From Serratia symbiotica str. 'Cinara cedri' (GTDB lineage: Bacteria; Pseudomonadota; Gammaproteobacteria; Enterobacterales; Enterobacteriaceae), in the NCBI GenBank assembly GCA_000238975.1, contig CP002295.1, forward strand, positions 744,001 to 808,000: a DNA stretch of 64,000 bases, in the 5' to 3' direction. Of the stretch, positions 12,365 to 25,870 are shown piece after piece. Under the pieces are notes generated by a model that worked only from the letters and a program-made list of their open reading frames with translations, had not been told where the DNA came from and searched no databases. The position numbers were made by a program, and so were the translations under genes. Position 1 is the stretch's first letter. Every line of letters begins with the position of its first letter.

Positions 12365-12640
12365 ATGGCTTTATTAGATTTCTTTCTATCCCGTAAAAAA
12401 CATACTGCTAATATCGCCAAGGAACGACTACAGATTATCGTTGCGGAGCGTCGTCGCGGAGATAGAGAGCCCCCTTACCTGCCTGATCTAAAACGCGATA
12501 TTTTAGCAGTGATTTGTAAATATATTCAGATTGACTCTCAAATGCTGCATGTTCAATTTGAACAAAAAGGAGAAGATATTTCAGTACTTGAGCTTAACGT
12601 AACATTGCCGGAGGCAGAAGAGGTAGATGTAAATAAATAA
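12365..12640 (+). CDS. minE: Cell division topological specificity factor MinE
   Basis: Stimulates MinD ATPase and displaces MinC, confining division inhibition to the poles. The N-terminal membrane-targeting and anti-MinCD part ([12 protein letters not shown], then [16 protein letters not shown]) and the C-terminal dimerisation domain ([16 protein letters not shown]) are recognisable. It has 91 residues, three more than in E. coli. The start codon lies four bases after the minD stop, and its ribosome binding site lies in the last minD codons. No defect is seen. Confidence 0.97.
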   Translation: MALLDFFLSRKKHTANIAKERLQIIVAERRRGDREPPYLPDLKRDILAVICKYIQIDSQMLHVQFEQKGEDISVLELNVTLPEAEEVDVNK

Positions 12641-14197
12641 GTAATATTGATTAATGATGTAACTTATAGTTTTTAGGTTTATGTAATTATATGTGTTTTT
12701 ATTTTTTAGAGAAAAATATTCTATTTTTATTGATCAAGTTATCCCAAGTACCTAACTGGCGTTGATGGTGTTTAATTTTTTTTATAATTATATAAAAATT
12801 ATTAATAAATTTATTAATATTATTTAGATATGCATATCTAAATACTCTTTGAGTATATCAAGTAAAGCATGATAATAGGCACAAGTAATATATTTTATTT
12901 GTGATTATATATCACAACATATTTATATTTATGATAATTACTATACGCCTTATATTTAGTAACTGTGTTTAATACTTGAGAATTGTTGAGATTTTGCTAT
13001 ATTGTTACTTGCAGCACTTAGTTTATTAGTGATAATATTTAATATTATCTCTATGGGTACTCTAAACACATGATAGTTGTCTATTTGAGTGATAGATTTT
13101 AGCTACGCATCCTATGGAGAGTGTAATAGTAAAGGTATAAAAAGTTGTAGGTAATATCCGTTGTTATGTGCTTGACAAGATATTGATTGCAATATACTTA
13201 TTATTTTTTAATATTTAGCGCTAGTAATCAAAAATACTGATAATCATTATAATATTACGATAATATAAATACAAAGTTGTATTAAACCGCAATAATAGGT
13301 TTTTGGAAAAAATACTAATATTTTTTATGCGATATTAATGAGTGTGAGCAAAAGATTATATTAGTTACGGCATTCATGTCTTAAACTATTGCTAATATTA
13401 TAAATAGAATATATGTTCTAAACCATTGTTTAAAAACCCCTTAGTCTCTTTATAGCTAGGCTAAAAAATAATAATATCATGTTTAATTGTTTTTAATAAA
13501 ATTAAGAAGTGATAGTAATTAAAAATAGATTGATGTCTTTATCTGAAGATTTACTTAGTATTGTACTATTTATACATTTTTGTAAATATTTGATTATTTT
13601 TTTAAATTTATGTAAAGGATGTTAATTATTGAAGTATATTTTATGCGTGAGTTAATTATGATATAGAAGAGGTTTAAATATCACCTGCACTATAAGATTT
13701 AATTTTATTATCATAAATATTTGCGTGATCATTAGTGTATTAATAATTAATATTGTATTCTTAAATTTATACTGAAAACACTAAAAAATCAATAAGATTA
13801 TAGGTATGCTTTATTTAATGTAGTTAGAAATTGATTCATTCAAAATTGATAAATAACCTATATAATATATGATCTTGATTAAGATCAATGATCGAATATT
13901 ATTTCAATTAAGTTATAATCTCTGCTAATAGTTATATTGTAGTAAAAATATAGCCTAATAGTATGGGTACTGTATATAAAAATATATAAATAACATAAGT
14001 ATTGCCACATAGAGCAAATAATGAAGTATACATTATTTTTAATATATAAGTAAAACTTTTGTTTTTAAAATAAATGAAACCTTATTATATATTATACTCT
14101 CAGTATAGTTCTTCTGATATTTATTCTTGCTCATAGTGAATGATTCGCGTAAGATTTTATAGTAAGTATTGCCACCTACCATTCTTCACTGGACGAT
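12641..14197. other. Non-coding stretch between minE and rnb
   Basis: A/T-rich, no gene recognised. It includes a perfect FNR-type palindrome at 13875-13888 followed by TATAAT at 13914-13919, and a probable -10 element (TATACT near 14094) close to rnb. Confidence 0.5.
13875..13888. promoter_or_regulatory. FNR-type palindrome (TTGATTAAGATCAA)
   Basis: The site matches TTGAT-N4-ATCAA at every specified base. A TATAAT lies at 13914-13919, three bases further away than in a standard class II FNR promoter. The next gene is rnb, about 310 bases downstream, not known to me as an FNR target. One such site by chance in 64 kb of A/T-rich DNA would not be surprising. Confidence 0.25.
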
Positions 14198-16132
14198 ATG
14201 TTTCAAGATAATGCATTACTAGCAAAGTTAAAACAGCAACTTCACTCCCAGACTCTACGTGTTGAAGGCGTTGTAAAAAGCACTAAGAAGAAATTTGGTT
14301 TTCTTGAGATTAATAGTCAAAAAAGTTATTTTATTCCCCCGCCGTATATGAAGAAAGTTATGCACGGTGATCGTGTAATTGCCATGCTGCATAATGATAA
14401 AGAACGTGAAGTTGCAGAGCCGGAAGTTCTCATAGAGCCTTTTTTATCGCGCTTTGTTGGACGCGTATATATACGTGATAGACGGTTATACATTGTGCCT
14501 AATCATCCATTGCTGAAAGAAGCTATTCAGTGTTATCCAGTACGTACATTGACCTATAATTTTAAGTCTGGTGATTGGGCGGTCGCAAGAATGCGCTATC
14601 ATCCACTAAAAGATAATCATGGCTTCAATGCTGATTTAACTAGTTTTGTTGCTCATGCTGAAGATTATTTTGCACCTTGGTGGGTTACATTGGCGCACCA
14701 TGATCTCGAAAAAGAAGCGCCTGAAATGGTTAGTGTCAGCGAACAGGGCACTACTCTTGTGCGTGAAGATCTCACTGGGCTGGATTTTCTTACTATTGAT
14801 AGCTCTAGCACCCAAGATATGGACGATGCATTATTTGTAGTTGATAATCATGATGATTCATTAGAATTAATTATCGCAATCGCTGATCCAACTACCTATA
14901 TCCAGCAAGGTAGCACACTAGATAATATCGCTTGTAAGCGTGCTTTTACTAATTATTTGCCAGGATTTAATATCCCAATGTTGCCACGCGATTTGTCTGA
15001 TAACTTATGCTCATTACGTCCAAATGAGTGCCGCTATGTGTTAGCTTGTCGCGTGACTATTACTGCTAATGGTGCTCTGGGTAATCATATTCAATTTTTC
15101 GCTGCTAAGATTAAATCAAAGGCAAAATTAGTTTACAATGAAGTCTCAGATTGGTTAGAAGGTGTTGTAGGTTGGCAACCGCCAAGCGATACTATTGCCC
15201 AACAACTCACCTTATTGAAAGGTGTCTATCATAAGCGTAATAGTTGGCGTCATAAGCATGCCTTGGTTTTTAAAGATCGCCCTAATTATCGCTTTGTATT
15301 AGATGATAAAGGTGATGTATTAGAGATTATTACTGAGCATCGCCGCATCGCTAACCGTATTGTTGAAGAATGTATGATTGCTGCTAATATTTGTGCCGCT
15401 AAGGTGCTACGTGATCATCTGGGATTCGGTATATATAATGTGCATGCTGGTTTTGACCCTTTACTTGTAACACATGTAGTAAATGAGTTACGGGATAATG
15501 GTATAGCAATAGACGCAGAACAATTATTAGGATTGAAAGGTTTTTGTAAGTTACATCGTTACTTAAATACTAGTTCTACTAAGTTCCTTGATAGTCGTAT
15601 CCGTCGTTTTCAGACTTTTGCTGAAGTTAGCACTACGCCAGGGGCACATTTTGGTTTGGGTCTAGATGCTTATGCTACATGGACTTCACCACTTCGTAAA
15701 TACGGAGACATGATTAATCATCGCTTATTAAAAGCGATTATTACTCATCAGCCAATAGAAAAGCCTCTAGATATAGTTACTGCACAGATAACTGAACGCC
15801 GGCGATTAAATCGTATGGCTGAACGTGATGTTTGCGATTGGCTCTATGCTCGTTATTTGCGCGATAAAGTAGGTACTAATAAGTTATTTTTAGCAGAAGT
15901 TATTGATATTACGCGTAGTGGCATGTATGTGCGTCTATTGGATAACGGGGCTGTTGCCTTTATTCCTGTACTATTTATTCATGTCGTGCGTAATGATGTA
16001 CAGTGTAACCAGGAAGCAGGTACAGTGCAAATCAAGGGAGAGGTGATTTATCGCCAAAGTGATATCCTACAGATTACTATTGCTGAAGTACGCATGGAAA
16101 CTTGTAATATAATTGCTAAGCTGGCTCACTAG
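14198..16132 (+). CDS. rnb: Exoribonuclease II (RNase II)
   Basis: Processive 3'-to-5' hydrolytic exonuclease degrading single-stranded mRNA in the cytoplasm. It has 644 residues, exactly the E. coli length. Two N-terminal cold-shock/OB domains are followed by the catalytic RNB domain and a C-terminal S1 domain. The four metal-binding aspartates are in place ([15 protein letters not shown]201, D207, D209, D210). Other landmarks are [10 protein letters not shown], the [18 protein letters not shown] stretch and the end [23 protein letters not shown] stands just before the start. Monocistronic, with long non-coding DNA on both sides. It is kept in full despite the surrounding decay. Confidence 0.98.
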   Translation: MFQDNALLAKLKQQLHSQTLRVEGVVKSTKKKFGFLEINSQKSYFIPPPYMKKVMHGDRVIAMLHNDKEREVAEPEVLIEPFLSRFVGRVYIRDRRLYIVPNHPLLKEAIQCYPVRTLTYNFKSGDWAVARMRYHPLKDNHGFNADLTSFVAHAEDYFAPWWVTLAHHDLEKEAPEMVSVSEQGTTLVREDLTGLDFLTIDSSSTQDMDDALFVVDNHDDSLELIIAIADPTTYIQQGSTLDNIACKRAFTNYLPGFNIPMLPRDLSDNLCSLRPNECRYVLACRVTITANGALGNHIQFFAAKIKSKAKLVYNEVSDWLEGVVGWQPPSDTIAQQLTLLKGVYHKRNSWRHKHALVFKDRPNYRFVLDDKGDVLEIITEHRRIANRIVEECMIAANICAAKVLRDHLGFGIYNVHAGFDPLLVTHVVNELRDNGIAIDAEQLLGLKGFCKLHRYLNTSSTKFLDSRIRRFQTFAEVSTTPGAHFGLGLDAYATWTSPLRKYGDMINHRLLKAIITHQPIEKPLDIVTAQITERRRLNRMAERDVCDWLYARYLRDKVGTNKLFLAEVIDITRSGMYVRLLDNGAVAFIPVLFIHVVRNDVQCNQEAGTVQIKGEVIYRQSDILQITIAEVRMETCNIIAKLAH

Positions 16133-18093
16133 CATTATATATATTTTTATCAATATATTTTATATTGATAATTAAGATTTTTAGTTGATACATAAACTTA
16201 TATTATTACTTACGTTATAATTAATAATACAAATTCAATACTTTGTTTGTGGAGTAGATATAAATACTAATTAGATTAATAGATAATTTATTACATGTAA
16301 CAAAATATATTATTTTTCTTATTTTAGATAAAACTATTATATGAGGATAGATGTTTTTTATTTATTAGGATAATCAAATAATAATTTCATATCTTTATAT
16401 AATATAATACTTATGTACTTTTGTGTTTTAAAAATACTTAAATATAATACTATGATATATTATAAAATAGTTATTTAGTTATACTTAATAAGTATATATC
16501 ATTGCTTATAGCAATGATCATTTTTTTAATAAAGGTATTGATTAATATTTTATTATATAATTTATTTTTTAATGGTAATTATAGTTATAGTAGTATTACT
16601 CTAACTATAATAATTACATTTTTATAAAAGATAAAAAATATATTGAAGATAACAATAAAGCATATAATTATATGAGATGTTTTTCTATTATATCTTCGGT
16701 ATTATGTAGTATATAATATATTTATATTCACTATAGTAGTTTTATAATATTTGCTGCTTTTGCGATAGTTATTTAACTGTATTTATAAATATAATAAAAT
16801 AACCTATTAGTAATTATTTCTTCAAATTAGTTGCTAGAATAAAGTTATTAATTTATATTTTACAGTATTATAAAATTTATAGGTCTCTAGGTATATTTTA
16901 TCGGTTATTATCTTATTTACGTTTATAAATTAGTCAACATAAGTAAACTACTATATTTTATATAAAATATGTAAAACGTTATACTCTCTTGTTATGATAC
17001 TATATTTATAGAGCATAGTATTTTATGATAACTATCAACAGTACCTTAAATAAGTAATACTAATAACATTAGTTTTTACGGCTTACGCTAAATATTAGCA
17101 GTGTATAGTAAAAATTACGTATTACTCTATTAGTAGTTACTAATAGCTTCAGTTAATTTTATATCTGATGATTTATTATTTTTATTACAGTTAGAATTGT
17201 TGCATAATTTTTCTATTTTAAAATAGAGAGAAGTTTAGTATTATAACACTTGTTATATCATCAAGTAAATAAGTGTTAATTATGGTAAAAGTTTTACAAA
17301 TAAAAATATAACTATAATCTTAGTAATGAATTAATACAATGCTATTTATAGTATTCTCCCTATATAAGGCTAATGATTATGATTTTTTAAAATATTGTAT
17401 ATAATGTAAATTAGTGATTAAAATAAATAGTACTTGTATTTTAATGGTAATATGAAAGATAGGGAGATATATCTTTAATTAGGATGATCTATTGTGATCA
17501 GAATGACATTATCATCTTTTTCTAGATTACGTATTAATTTATTATGTTATAGAAATATAGTTGCTCATATAGATAACTATACTTGCTTAGTTGGTAATCA
17601 AAATAGTTACTATTATCAATGAAGCATATTAATATCTATGCATAAGCTAACATTAGTACTATTTTCTTACGATGATCTAGGATATTTTTCTAAGTAACGC
17701 CGATGAGTATTAATTATTGCTTCTATATTCATATAAAGATTTCTTTTGTTAGAATATAATACTAATTAGTAAAAACCACAGTTTATTTTGAAGAGAGTTA
17801 TTATATAATTCTTTATATAGCTTAATAAATAGGCTATAGGTATGTTACGTTTTATTTTCTAATACTTGTAAATACACTTCCGGTACATCCAGTGCTCTAT
17901 ATTTGTTTGTACTGCTTTAGTATTGTAAGTAATAATTTTCAATTACTATTATGTTTTTCATTATTTGTATACAAAAAACTTTTGGTCCACTACAAGATAG
18001 TAAAATACTTATATAGATTCGTGATAGATGATCTACGTGCAACTCTGTAATTAAGAATTCTATCATTTAATGCTTTTAAGCATAGGTAATATA

Positions 18094-18141
18094 TTAGTTA
18101 ATTAGTTAATTAGTTAATTAGTTAATTAGTTAATTAGTTAA
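18094..18141. repeat. Six tandem copies of TTAGTTAA
   Basis: An uninterrupted array of an 8-base unit. No gene is nearby; it probably arose by replication slippage. Confidence 0.9.
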
Positions 18142-18967
18142 TGCTGTTTTAATAAGTTATGGTCATGCAAATTATGTAATTATTTTAATTATAGCATTAT
18201 TAATACTTATGCTAAATATTGCCAAAGTTTTTATTATTAATTAACATTTACGATAAAATCGTATATAATAAATTAATATTATAAATATATTGAAGTGATT
18301 TAGATATAATATTTAATACTTTTGTAAACAATTTTAATACGTAGAGTACGTATAATTATTATATATATTTTAATTGCACGAATAACTATTGCGATATATA
18401 TCAGTATAATTTTAATATATACTTAATTGTTATTAAGTATTGGATAATATCTAATATTATATTTATACATGCATACACATATAAAATTTTAATTTTTAAA
18501 TTATTAATGGTAGTCTAAACAAATATTGTTTTATCTTTATGTAAAAATATATATAATATAATGAAAAGAAAATTTTTTATTAAGGTTATTTTTATTACAA
18601 ATATTTTATATAAATAATTTTATTATTAATTATTTTTATATAGCTATGATCAATAATCATGATAAAAATTTTCATATTAAGTTATCTAAGTTAAAGTTTA
18701 ATAGCTTTATTACATATAAAATATTAAAATATATAACATAAAAAATAATTTTATAAAATTATAGTATATAAGTTTATATATAATAATTGTTAATTTCAAT
18801 TCAATCAGTTCATAGTATTTTACTAAATATATTATTAGCTATTATATGTATAATATGATATTGTATTTCAATACAAGGTATTAGAATATTATTTATTATT
18901 TAATGCATTATCAATATTAATATTTATCTAAAACTATAAACAAAATATTAATACTATAACTATTTAT

Positions 18968-18997
18968 ATTAATATTAATATTAATATTAATATTAAT
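18968..18997. repeat. Five tandem copies of ATTAAT
   Basis: A perfect hexanucleotide array of 30 bases in non-coding DNA. Confidence 0.9.
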
Positions 18998-19558
18998 CTA
19001 GAATATATTTTTGATATAGTAAGTAGTATATTGGAAGTATATATTTTCTATAGTTTTTTATGAAATAGTTTATAGTCATTTTATTTTAAATAAATATAAT
19101 AAAAGGTAATAATAAAATTTTATATTTTATTATGATCATTTTCATTTAGTAGCGTAGACGGAGTATTTTCTCATACAAGGTTTCAATGTATGCAGGTATT
19201 TTTATTTTATTTATATATAAAATAATATTTTTTAAAAAATATAATGATTCTATTATGTTCCTAATTTCATTCCCTAGGATAAGTTTTACTATTATTAGCT
19301 TTTTTATAGAGAATATTTTATTAAAAATTAAACTATGCCATGATAGTTATGAACAACAAAAGATCTTAGTATTGCATCTCTTTTAATGTAAAACCATATT
19401 TTTCTGGTTAATACCTAATACTGTAGTTATACTGGTAATAATATCTTAGTTACTATATTTTAGTATTTGTATCTAATAGCTCTGCCTGTATTGTCTAACA
19501 ATTATGATCTGCATATAGCAGATAAGGATTACTAGATATGTCTTTACATTTAAATATA

Positions 19559-19605
19559 TTAATTATTAATTATTAATTATTAATTATTAATTATTAATTA
19601 TTAAT
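19559..19605. repeat. Six tandem copies of TTAATTA plus a partial copy
   Basis: A perfect 7-base array in non-coding DNA, ending in TTAAT-C. Confidence 0.9.
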
Positions 19606-20841
19606 CAGAATGTTACGCTGCTCTCTTTGTGGTATATGAATATTTATAATGTTACTATTACGATGACAATATGATTTATGGTGAGTATATGCATATATAA
19701 TGTATAGTATAAATATATCATTTAGATTATTTACCCTATGAGCATTAAGTATTATATTAAAGATAATATCTATGGTGTTTGTTACTTAATGGTAAAACCA
19801 ATATATGTAGTTTATACCAAAAAACTTATACCCGCCTTTACATGACTTTAAAAAAGTAATATACAATAATTAAGGGATCTTAATTTAATATATATTAAAT
19901 AAACTGTTAAATTGATATATTAATCATTATTTATTATATAAATGTTATAGATTGATATATGGTTACTACCAGTCTAGTGACTAGAATAATTTAAAGAGAT
20001 TATAGAACATATTACATATAATTATAGATATTGTTGACAATTAGATATGTATCTTATAGGTATATATTTACGTTAATATTTTACTACATTGTTATTATTA
20101 ATTCAGGGTTTTACTATTTACTCTTATTATCAGTTCTTTATAGAACCAATAAAGATAGTATGAAAAGTTACCAGGAATTTCCTAAAATAATTATTTTACA
20201 ATAACGGTATTATATACATATATGATCATTTAATTGTAATGATGTCAGTGTACTATTACTTCAGTAAAATTCTGATATTGATTGATCAATAAACATGTAG
20301 ATAAAGTTTTGGGCTTTATCATTAAGTATGTATGGTGTTCAGTATTTACAGGGCGATACTATGGGACGCTACATTAAAGGATTATTTAGCACTACAGTAG
20401 ATATATAGTAATAATAACTGCAGTATTTTTAGTTATTGCCTGTAATTAATGATAGCGCATGATATAGATTTTGTATTTCTATTTTTTCCTAGAGAGCCTT
20501 GTCATTACTATTACGCCTATTACTCTACTACCTTTATATCTTTTGAAGTATTGTAGTATTTTTAGATATAATATATTCATCTAATATAGTACGGTACTGA
20601 TGGGAGCTATATTAGAAGATACAACTAATAAATAAATTATCGCAGGTAATTATTCTTACTACTTTCCTGAGAAAAACTATATCAACTTTATTGATACATG
20701 TTTTTAGTATTCTATGTAGATGATATTGGAATGCTATACATCTAGCAAGCTCGTAAAGTATTAGTTATTTTAGTGATGATGCGTATGGCGGCCCTAGGTT
20801 AAACTTTAGGAATGAATTGGGTTATTTTAATCTTACATCTC

Positions 20842-20869
20842 GCGGAGAACATTTAGTGAAATTCTCCGC
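20842..20869. terminator. Hairpin 3' of the cold-shock gene (distal)
   Basis: GCGGAGAA (20842-20849) and TTCTCCGC (20862-20869) form a perfect 8-bp GC-rich stem around a 12-base loop. No T tract follows on the minus strand. It may be a 3' stability or termination element of the cold-shock mRNA. Confidence 0.4.
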
Positions 20870-20908
20870 TAAATTTAAAGTAAATGATAAAATACTGTCA
20901 TTAACCAT

Positions 20909-20939
20909 TCACAAACTGGGATATTATCCTAGTTTGTGA
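20909..20939. terminator. Hairpin 3' of the cold-shock gene (proximal)
   Basis: TCACAAACT (20909-20917) pairs with AGTTTGTGA (20931-20939). GGAT and ATCC extend the stem after one mismatch (G-U if read on the plus strand). It lies about 60 bases past the stop codon. A T tract is lacking. Confidence 0.45.
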
Positions 20940-20996
20940 GCATTGTACAGTAAATAACCATAAATGCTTAAATGGTTTTTAAATCAGCAGAGTTAA

Positions 20997-21209
20997 TTAG
21001 ATAGCAGTAACGTTTGCCGCTGATGGTCCTTTCGCGCCATTCTCAATAGAGAATTGTACGTTTTGGCCTTCTGCTAGGGTCTTGAAGCCTTGATCCTGAA
21101 TTGCAGAGAAGTGTACGAATACATCTTTACTGCCGTCTGCTGGAGTAATAAAACCAAAACCTTTAGACTCATTGAACCACTTCACTTGACCTTTGATCAT
21201 GTTAGACAT
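20997..21209 (-). CDS. cspC: Cold-shock-domain protein, CspC-like
   Basis: Small RNA-binding protein of the constitutive CspC/CspE type, which melts RNA secondary structure and stabilises mRNAs. The 70 residues form one cold-shock domain with both RNA-binding motifs, KGFGFITP (RNP1) and DVFVHFSAI (RNP2). [23 protein letters not shown] and the ending NVTAI favour CspC, but [11 protein letters not shown] is CspE-like, so the paralogue call is not certain. The start follows AAAGGAAA at seven bases. The leader is long and structured, and two hairpins follow the gene. It is the only intact gene between rnb and cycA. Confidence 0.9.
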   Translation of the reverse strand: MSNMIKGQVKWFNESKGFGFITPADGSKDVFVHFSAIQDQGFKTLAEGQNVQFSIENGAKGPSAANVTAI

Positions 21210-21420
21210 GCTAATTTCCTTTAATAATATAATATAGCCACCATGGGCATGTTATAGCCGGCATCAGTTACTTATGGAGGCACTAGAAAGGAAATTCGTC
21301 AAAGAAGAATTATCTATCAGATAATTCTTTAAATTTGAACTACTTTACTCACAATGTCGTGCATAAATAGCTCTGTACCACAGGCTAAGTTTATTAACGC
21401 ATGAACTATGCCTTAATAGC
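21210..21420 (-). promoter_or_regulatory. Leader region of the cold-shock gene, with an 11-bp hairpin
   Basis: AAGAATTATCT (21305-21315) and AGATAATTCTT (21319-21329) form a perfect stem with a three-base loop about 100 bases upstream of the start. Further upstream, a minus-strand ATG opens an 11-codon frame (MHDIVSKVVQI) that faintly recalls the start of YobF (MCGIFSKEV), encoded before cspC in E. coli. The YobF link is weak. Confidence 0.35.
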
Positions 21421-22953
21421 AACTCTTTTTATTATAGCCTGCTATAGTCAAATATCAAATATATAAGATAACTATCTTAATAGTTGCTTGCATCATTTTT
21501 AATATCTATGTATTAACCTTGTTAGGATTCTTTGCTGTAATCGCAAGTAAGTCATTATAGAGCTACTGATAATTATAACCTATGGTTTCGTTACTATACG
21601 TAATAGTATTACTATCTTAAAATTTGATTATTAAAATACAGTATATAATTGCATACTCATTTTTATCTCTTCTTAGTAAGATATTTTAGATTTTATGAAT
21701 AAATTTTCAGTTATTTTACTAGTGTAAAATGCAGTGTAAAATTAAAAGTTATGTAAAATTTATTCATTTACTAGCTATCAAGTAAGTTATGTATAATTAT
21801 ATGATGGTGTATATTAAAATGTTATTTTAAATGTTACTCAAATAATTCACTAATCATTATCTTATAATGCATTGCTGCACTTTCGTGCAATATCTTTCAG
21901 TGCTTTAACATACGTTGCGTTAATTAATGTTTTACAATAATGCTGTATTTCTAAATAAGTTTGCTTTATTTATCAATTAACTAATGCATATTCCTAAAAG
22001 TATAATAGATTTTATGTATGACTGCTACCAGCAGTTTGTAGTATATAAAATATTAATACCTATATTTTAAAATATTAGTAATTTGTAATATAATTGCAGA
22101 TTAATCATAAGTGGAGTTAAATTAGTGTATGCTGTGGTTTTGATTTATAGAAAATAAAATCACAATAGCTATAAAGAAAGATATTAAGAGCTAGAATAGG
22201 TGAATCTAGTTTATGTAACGTGTAATTAATGTGCTAAGAGAATTGTGAGGTATCTACCTGACAATATAAGAACTAGTCTTTTGTATATAATGCTTATTAT
22301 CTGTGAGATAAAATTTCTTCTTTTCTATAAAGAAAGAGATATTTCAATAGAAATATACTATACATATTTGCGGATGGCGTTCGCAATAATTAATGTGAGA
22401 ATTATTTGTTATGCTATATAGATAATACATGATAGAGATTTATTAATAACAGATAGTTAATTTAAGTGCTAGAAAATATTAAAAATATGTGCGATTAATG
22501 CTAATAGTCAATAATTTATAATAGTTTAATGTAATAGGTTATTTATTACTTAATATTATAGAAGCATAACTAAGGAAAAATAACATATAATAGATAAATG
22601 CATTATAGTGCAATATTGGTAATAATTATAATTAGAATAATATTGTCATTATAACTAATGATATTTATTATACTAAAGATAAAATTATTAAAATATAATT
22701 TTAAGTGTCGATGGTGCCACTGAGTTTTATTTAACCATTGACTAATTACTTTATTTAAGATATATAAGTTTTTATAGCTTACTATTACAACAGATAGTAA
22801 TTTGACTGAGTGTAGCATAGCAGTATTAATATTAGATATATATAAATTTAAACAATACTATAGTATTTGGGCTCATATTATTGTTGATTAGTATCCGTAA
22901 AAGTATTAGGCATATGTTAAAATTATTAACTATTTTTTAAAAAAACTATCATA

Positions 22954-22969
22954 TATTGTCATGACAATA
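22954..22969. repeat. 16-bp perfect palindrome
   Basis: TATTGTCATGACAATA is its own reverse complement. It has the shape of a dimeric regulator site, but no gene is nearby. Confidence 0.3.
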
Positions 22970-23468
22970 AATTAGATATTATATTATTAGATAATAATGT
23001 TAATAATGCATTATTTTGCTGCACTTATAATTAATTTAATGTACTATCTATATATAATGTATTAGAGTAATCTGTATAGTGTTATTATGACGAGCATTAG
23101 TATTTATTTTAAAATTCCTTATATCTAGAATAATGTTCTAGCTAGTTTTGTTGATATGATGGGTTACTCATTATGTCAAGTAAGGTAGCAGGATAAAAAT
23201 GATATATATACAGTAGATAATTAGTAATTAATATTATCTATTAATTTGTTTTAAAATAATAATATGCGTATGCTGATTATTAGTTTAGTTATTATAAGTA
23301 AGTATACCAATTACCTGTTTTAGTAATAATTTAGTTTTATTTTGTTAAGTGAAGTTAGCTGGCTATTTACTAAAATTAAAATAACATTAAAAATTTTATT
23401 AATATATAATAATTCTCTTGTACTTATGTTTCTAGTATTTTTAGCAATTGATTTTATATTCTATAGGC

Positions 23469-23489
23469 TAAGACAATTTTATTGTCTTA
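23469..23489. repeat. 9-bp hairpin
   Basis: TAAGACAAT, loop TTT, ATTGTCTTA. No neighbouring gene explains it. Confidence 0.35.
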
Positions 23490-25479
23490 CGGGTTATTAG
23501 GCTTTCTAATTTGAAATTAGATAATTAAGTATAATCATTGATTAATTATTAATTAAAGGTCATATACATTAATATGAAGTAATATTAATTATATAGCATA
23601 GCACATACTCTTAAATAAGATTAATACTTATTTATTCTTTTTGCCCTTAATATGACCAAGTTGCGTTATTTATGTATATAGAATAAATTGATTAGTAATT
23701 GTAACCCATAAAATGGCTAGTGGACTCAGATTTATAATTTTGCCACTAGCGCAAGTATTAACAAAAAGCATCGTCTTTACTGATACTTATAATAGTTTAT
23801 TACATGAATTACCTCTAGTATTGATATTTTTGTTTGGCAGTCTATAAGTTATTATTGAAAATATAGCCGCAAAAAATTACGAAACAGCTATCTTGCTAAT
23901 AGTAAGATCTTATCTACAAATTGCATTATTTCATTATTATACAGCGTAATAGTAATTATTTTCAATATATTACTAATAATATTTTTTAAAATATTAATTT
24001 TATTATCTAATATTTTATAGCCTCTATTAATATGTGATTTATGTTTAAACTACAGAGTTTTTGTTAGCCTATTCTGATAATAAATATTTTTTTAATATAA
24101 TAATATTATCATTAAATTATATAAATTCTCCACTAATATGTTGATATTTATTCTTGTGTAACACTCAATGAGATAATTCATTAGAATGAGTTGATATCAC
24201 CTAGAACTAGATAACTAATACGAAAATTTTTTCGTATCTTTATGAGGTATTTTAGTGCAGCCGTATACAATAGTAGCATTTAAAGAACAGACTAATAAGT
24301 AGCGTAAGGTTTAGCTTTAGGTTTAAGTTAGTTTTGTTTACTATAGTTTATAGTAAATTTCTACTATCTATCTATTGCATGATAATTGTTATGATGATCA
24401 GTATATTTACTGTTGTTACCAAAAGCTATTGATCTATGTTAATACAATAAAACAATAGAATATTTAGTATAGATACAGTTTTAGATGGGTGTTAGTATAA
24501 TAATATTTTTTAATAAAAACGCTGATCATTAGTGATCAACAACTATAGTTTAAAATTAGTATTTAGTTAATTGTTTGCGCGGGAGAAATTGGAGTATTAT
24601 TCCCTACCGATCATCAATCTGCTCTAATTTAGGAATTATTATGCCATATAAAATTAATTATTAGATATAATCTAGTAATTATATATTCATTTATTAGATA
24701 TGCTTTAAAAAATAAAAGTCAGAGGTTTTGTTATCATTATATATTTATGCAGTAATTTGGTTATAAGGAAATATATTGCTTACAAGTATTGCTAAACTTT
24801 AATATAATATTTTATTGGTGCTATAAATTTGCTTTTAAGGAGAGCAAATAAAAAACATTTATAAATTATCACGATTAGTGTAAATAATAGAGTTATATTT
24901 CCTTGTAGAAAAATATACATTAGCCGATAATGACTTAAATATCTTTAAAAGATTATTAGTAACTTTTAGTTTGTTATATCACTATTAGACCAAGATCCTG
25001 TATACCTACAGTAATTGCTAGAGAAACCGTATGTATTGATTATTGATAAGATCAAATGTCAATATATCATCTTTACTATGGTATTTAGTGATGATTATGT
25101 GAAAAAGTGAGACTACATACTATGTAATAAGGATAATTATTTGATATTCTATAGCTATGATTAGTAACTAATGATTAAGTATTTACTCTATTATTATCAT
25201 ATACATTCTTTAATGAGATTTATTTAACTTCAAATAAGTAAAGATCTACTTAGAGTTAAAATATATATAGCATAGAAAGTAATAAATTATTTATCTGTTT
25301 GAATATTATATATGAATGAATAGTTAGTAAAATACACGAGAAAACAGTAATCCTTAGCTCTGAGATGACTATTGGTAATTTATAATTAGTATTTTAAATT
25401 TTTATGCCTCAATCAGGTCTAGTGATAGTTATTGTGTTGTCTTATATACGATAAGAGATCAGATTAATTAGTGTCAGTC

Positions 25480-25870
25480 TATATAAGAAAATAAAACCAT
25501 TATTAAATGCATTGAAGAGCATGTGCTATATTTAGTTTTGGCAGTTATTTGTTATAGATGGTATCGAGTAGGGATGATTATTATTTAGTATCGTCGCATG
25601 ACGCTTTGACTGTATGTTGTATTGTTTTGGGTATATCTATAGCCAGGTAAACTATTATTCTTTAGCCCCAAAGAGCCCCTCTATACATCTTGGTTACTCA
25701 TGAATAATTGAGTTATGAATAGATAAATATAAATTAAGCATGTTGCCGGGTTATTTGGGCGAGTCACTGCTATATCCAAAAACAATAATATATCAAGCTA
25801 AAAACTCATTACTAAAAGATTAGGGTAAATCATAATGGTCGTATAAATGTTATTCCCTACAAAAGAATGC
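25480..25870 (-). pseudogene. Possible unidentified gene fossil
   Basis: This segment is visibly richer in G and C than its surroundings. One minus-strand frame runs about 75 codons with a single stop (for example DIAVTRPNNPATC, later LKNNSLPGYRYTQNN). I cannot assign it to a family. Confidence 0.25.

Larger units (their letters stand above)
16133..20996. other. Nearly featureless 4.9-kb A/T-rich desert with short tandem repeats
   Basis: I see no gene. Three short tandem arrays occur (18094-18141, 18968-18997, 19559-19605). Two hairpins near 20.85-20.94 kb lie 3' of the cold-shock gene. An open frame of 66 codons at 19186-19386 is Ile/Phe/Leu-rich, has no recognisable family and is probably spurious. 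Confidence 0.55.

Noticed and set aside
19186-19386. A 66-codon open frame in the rnb-cspC desert
   Set aside because: Hydrophobic low-complexity product, no ribosome binding site, no conserved motif.
22603-22818. A 71-codon minus-strand open frame
   Set aside because: Same composition problem; nothing recognisable.
25640-25790. A tRNA or structured RNA suggested by GC-rich words such as TTAGCCCC and GTTGCCGGG
   Set aside because: No cloverleaf and no T-loop sequence GGTTCRA could be assembled.
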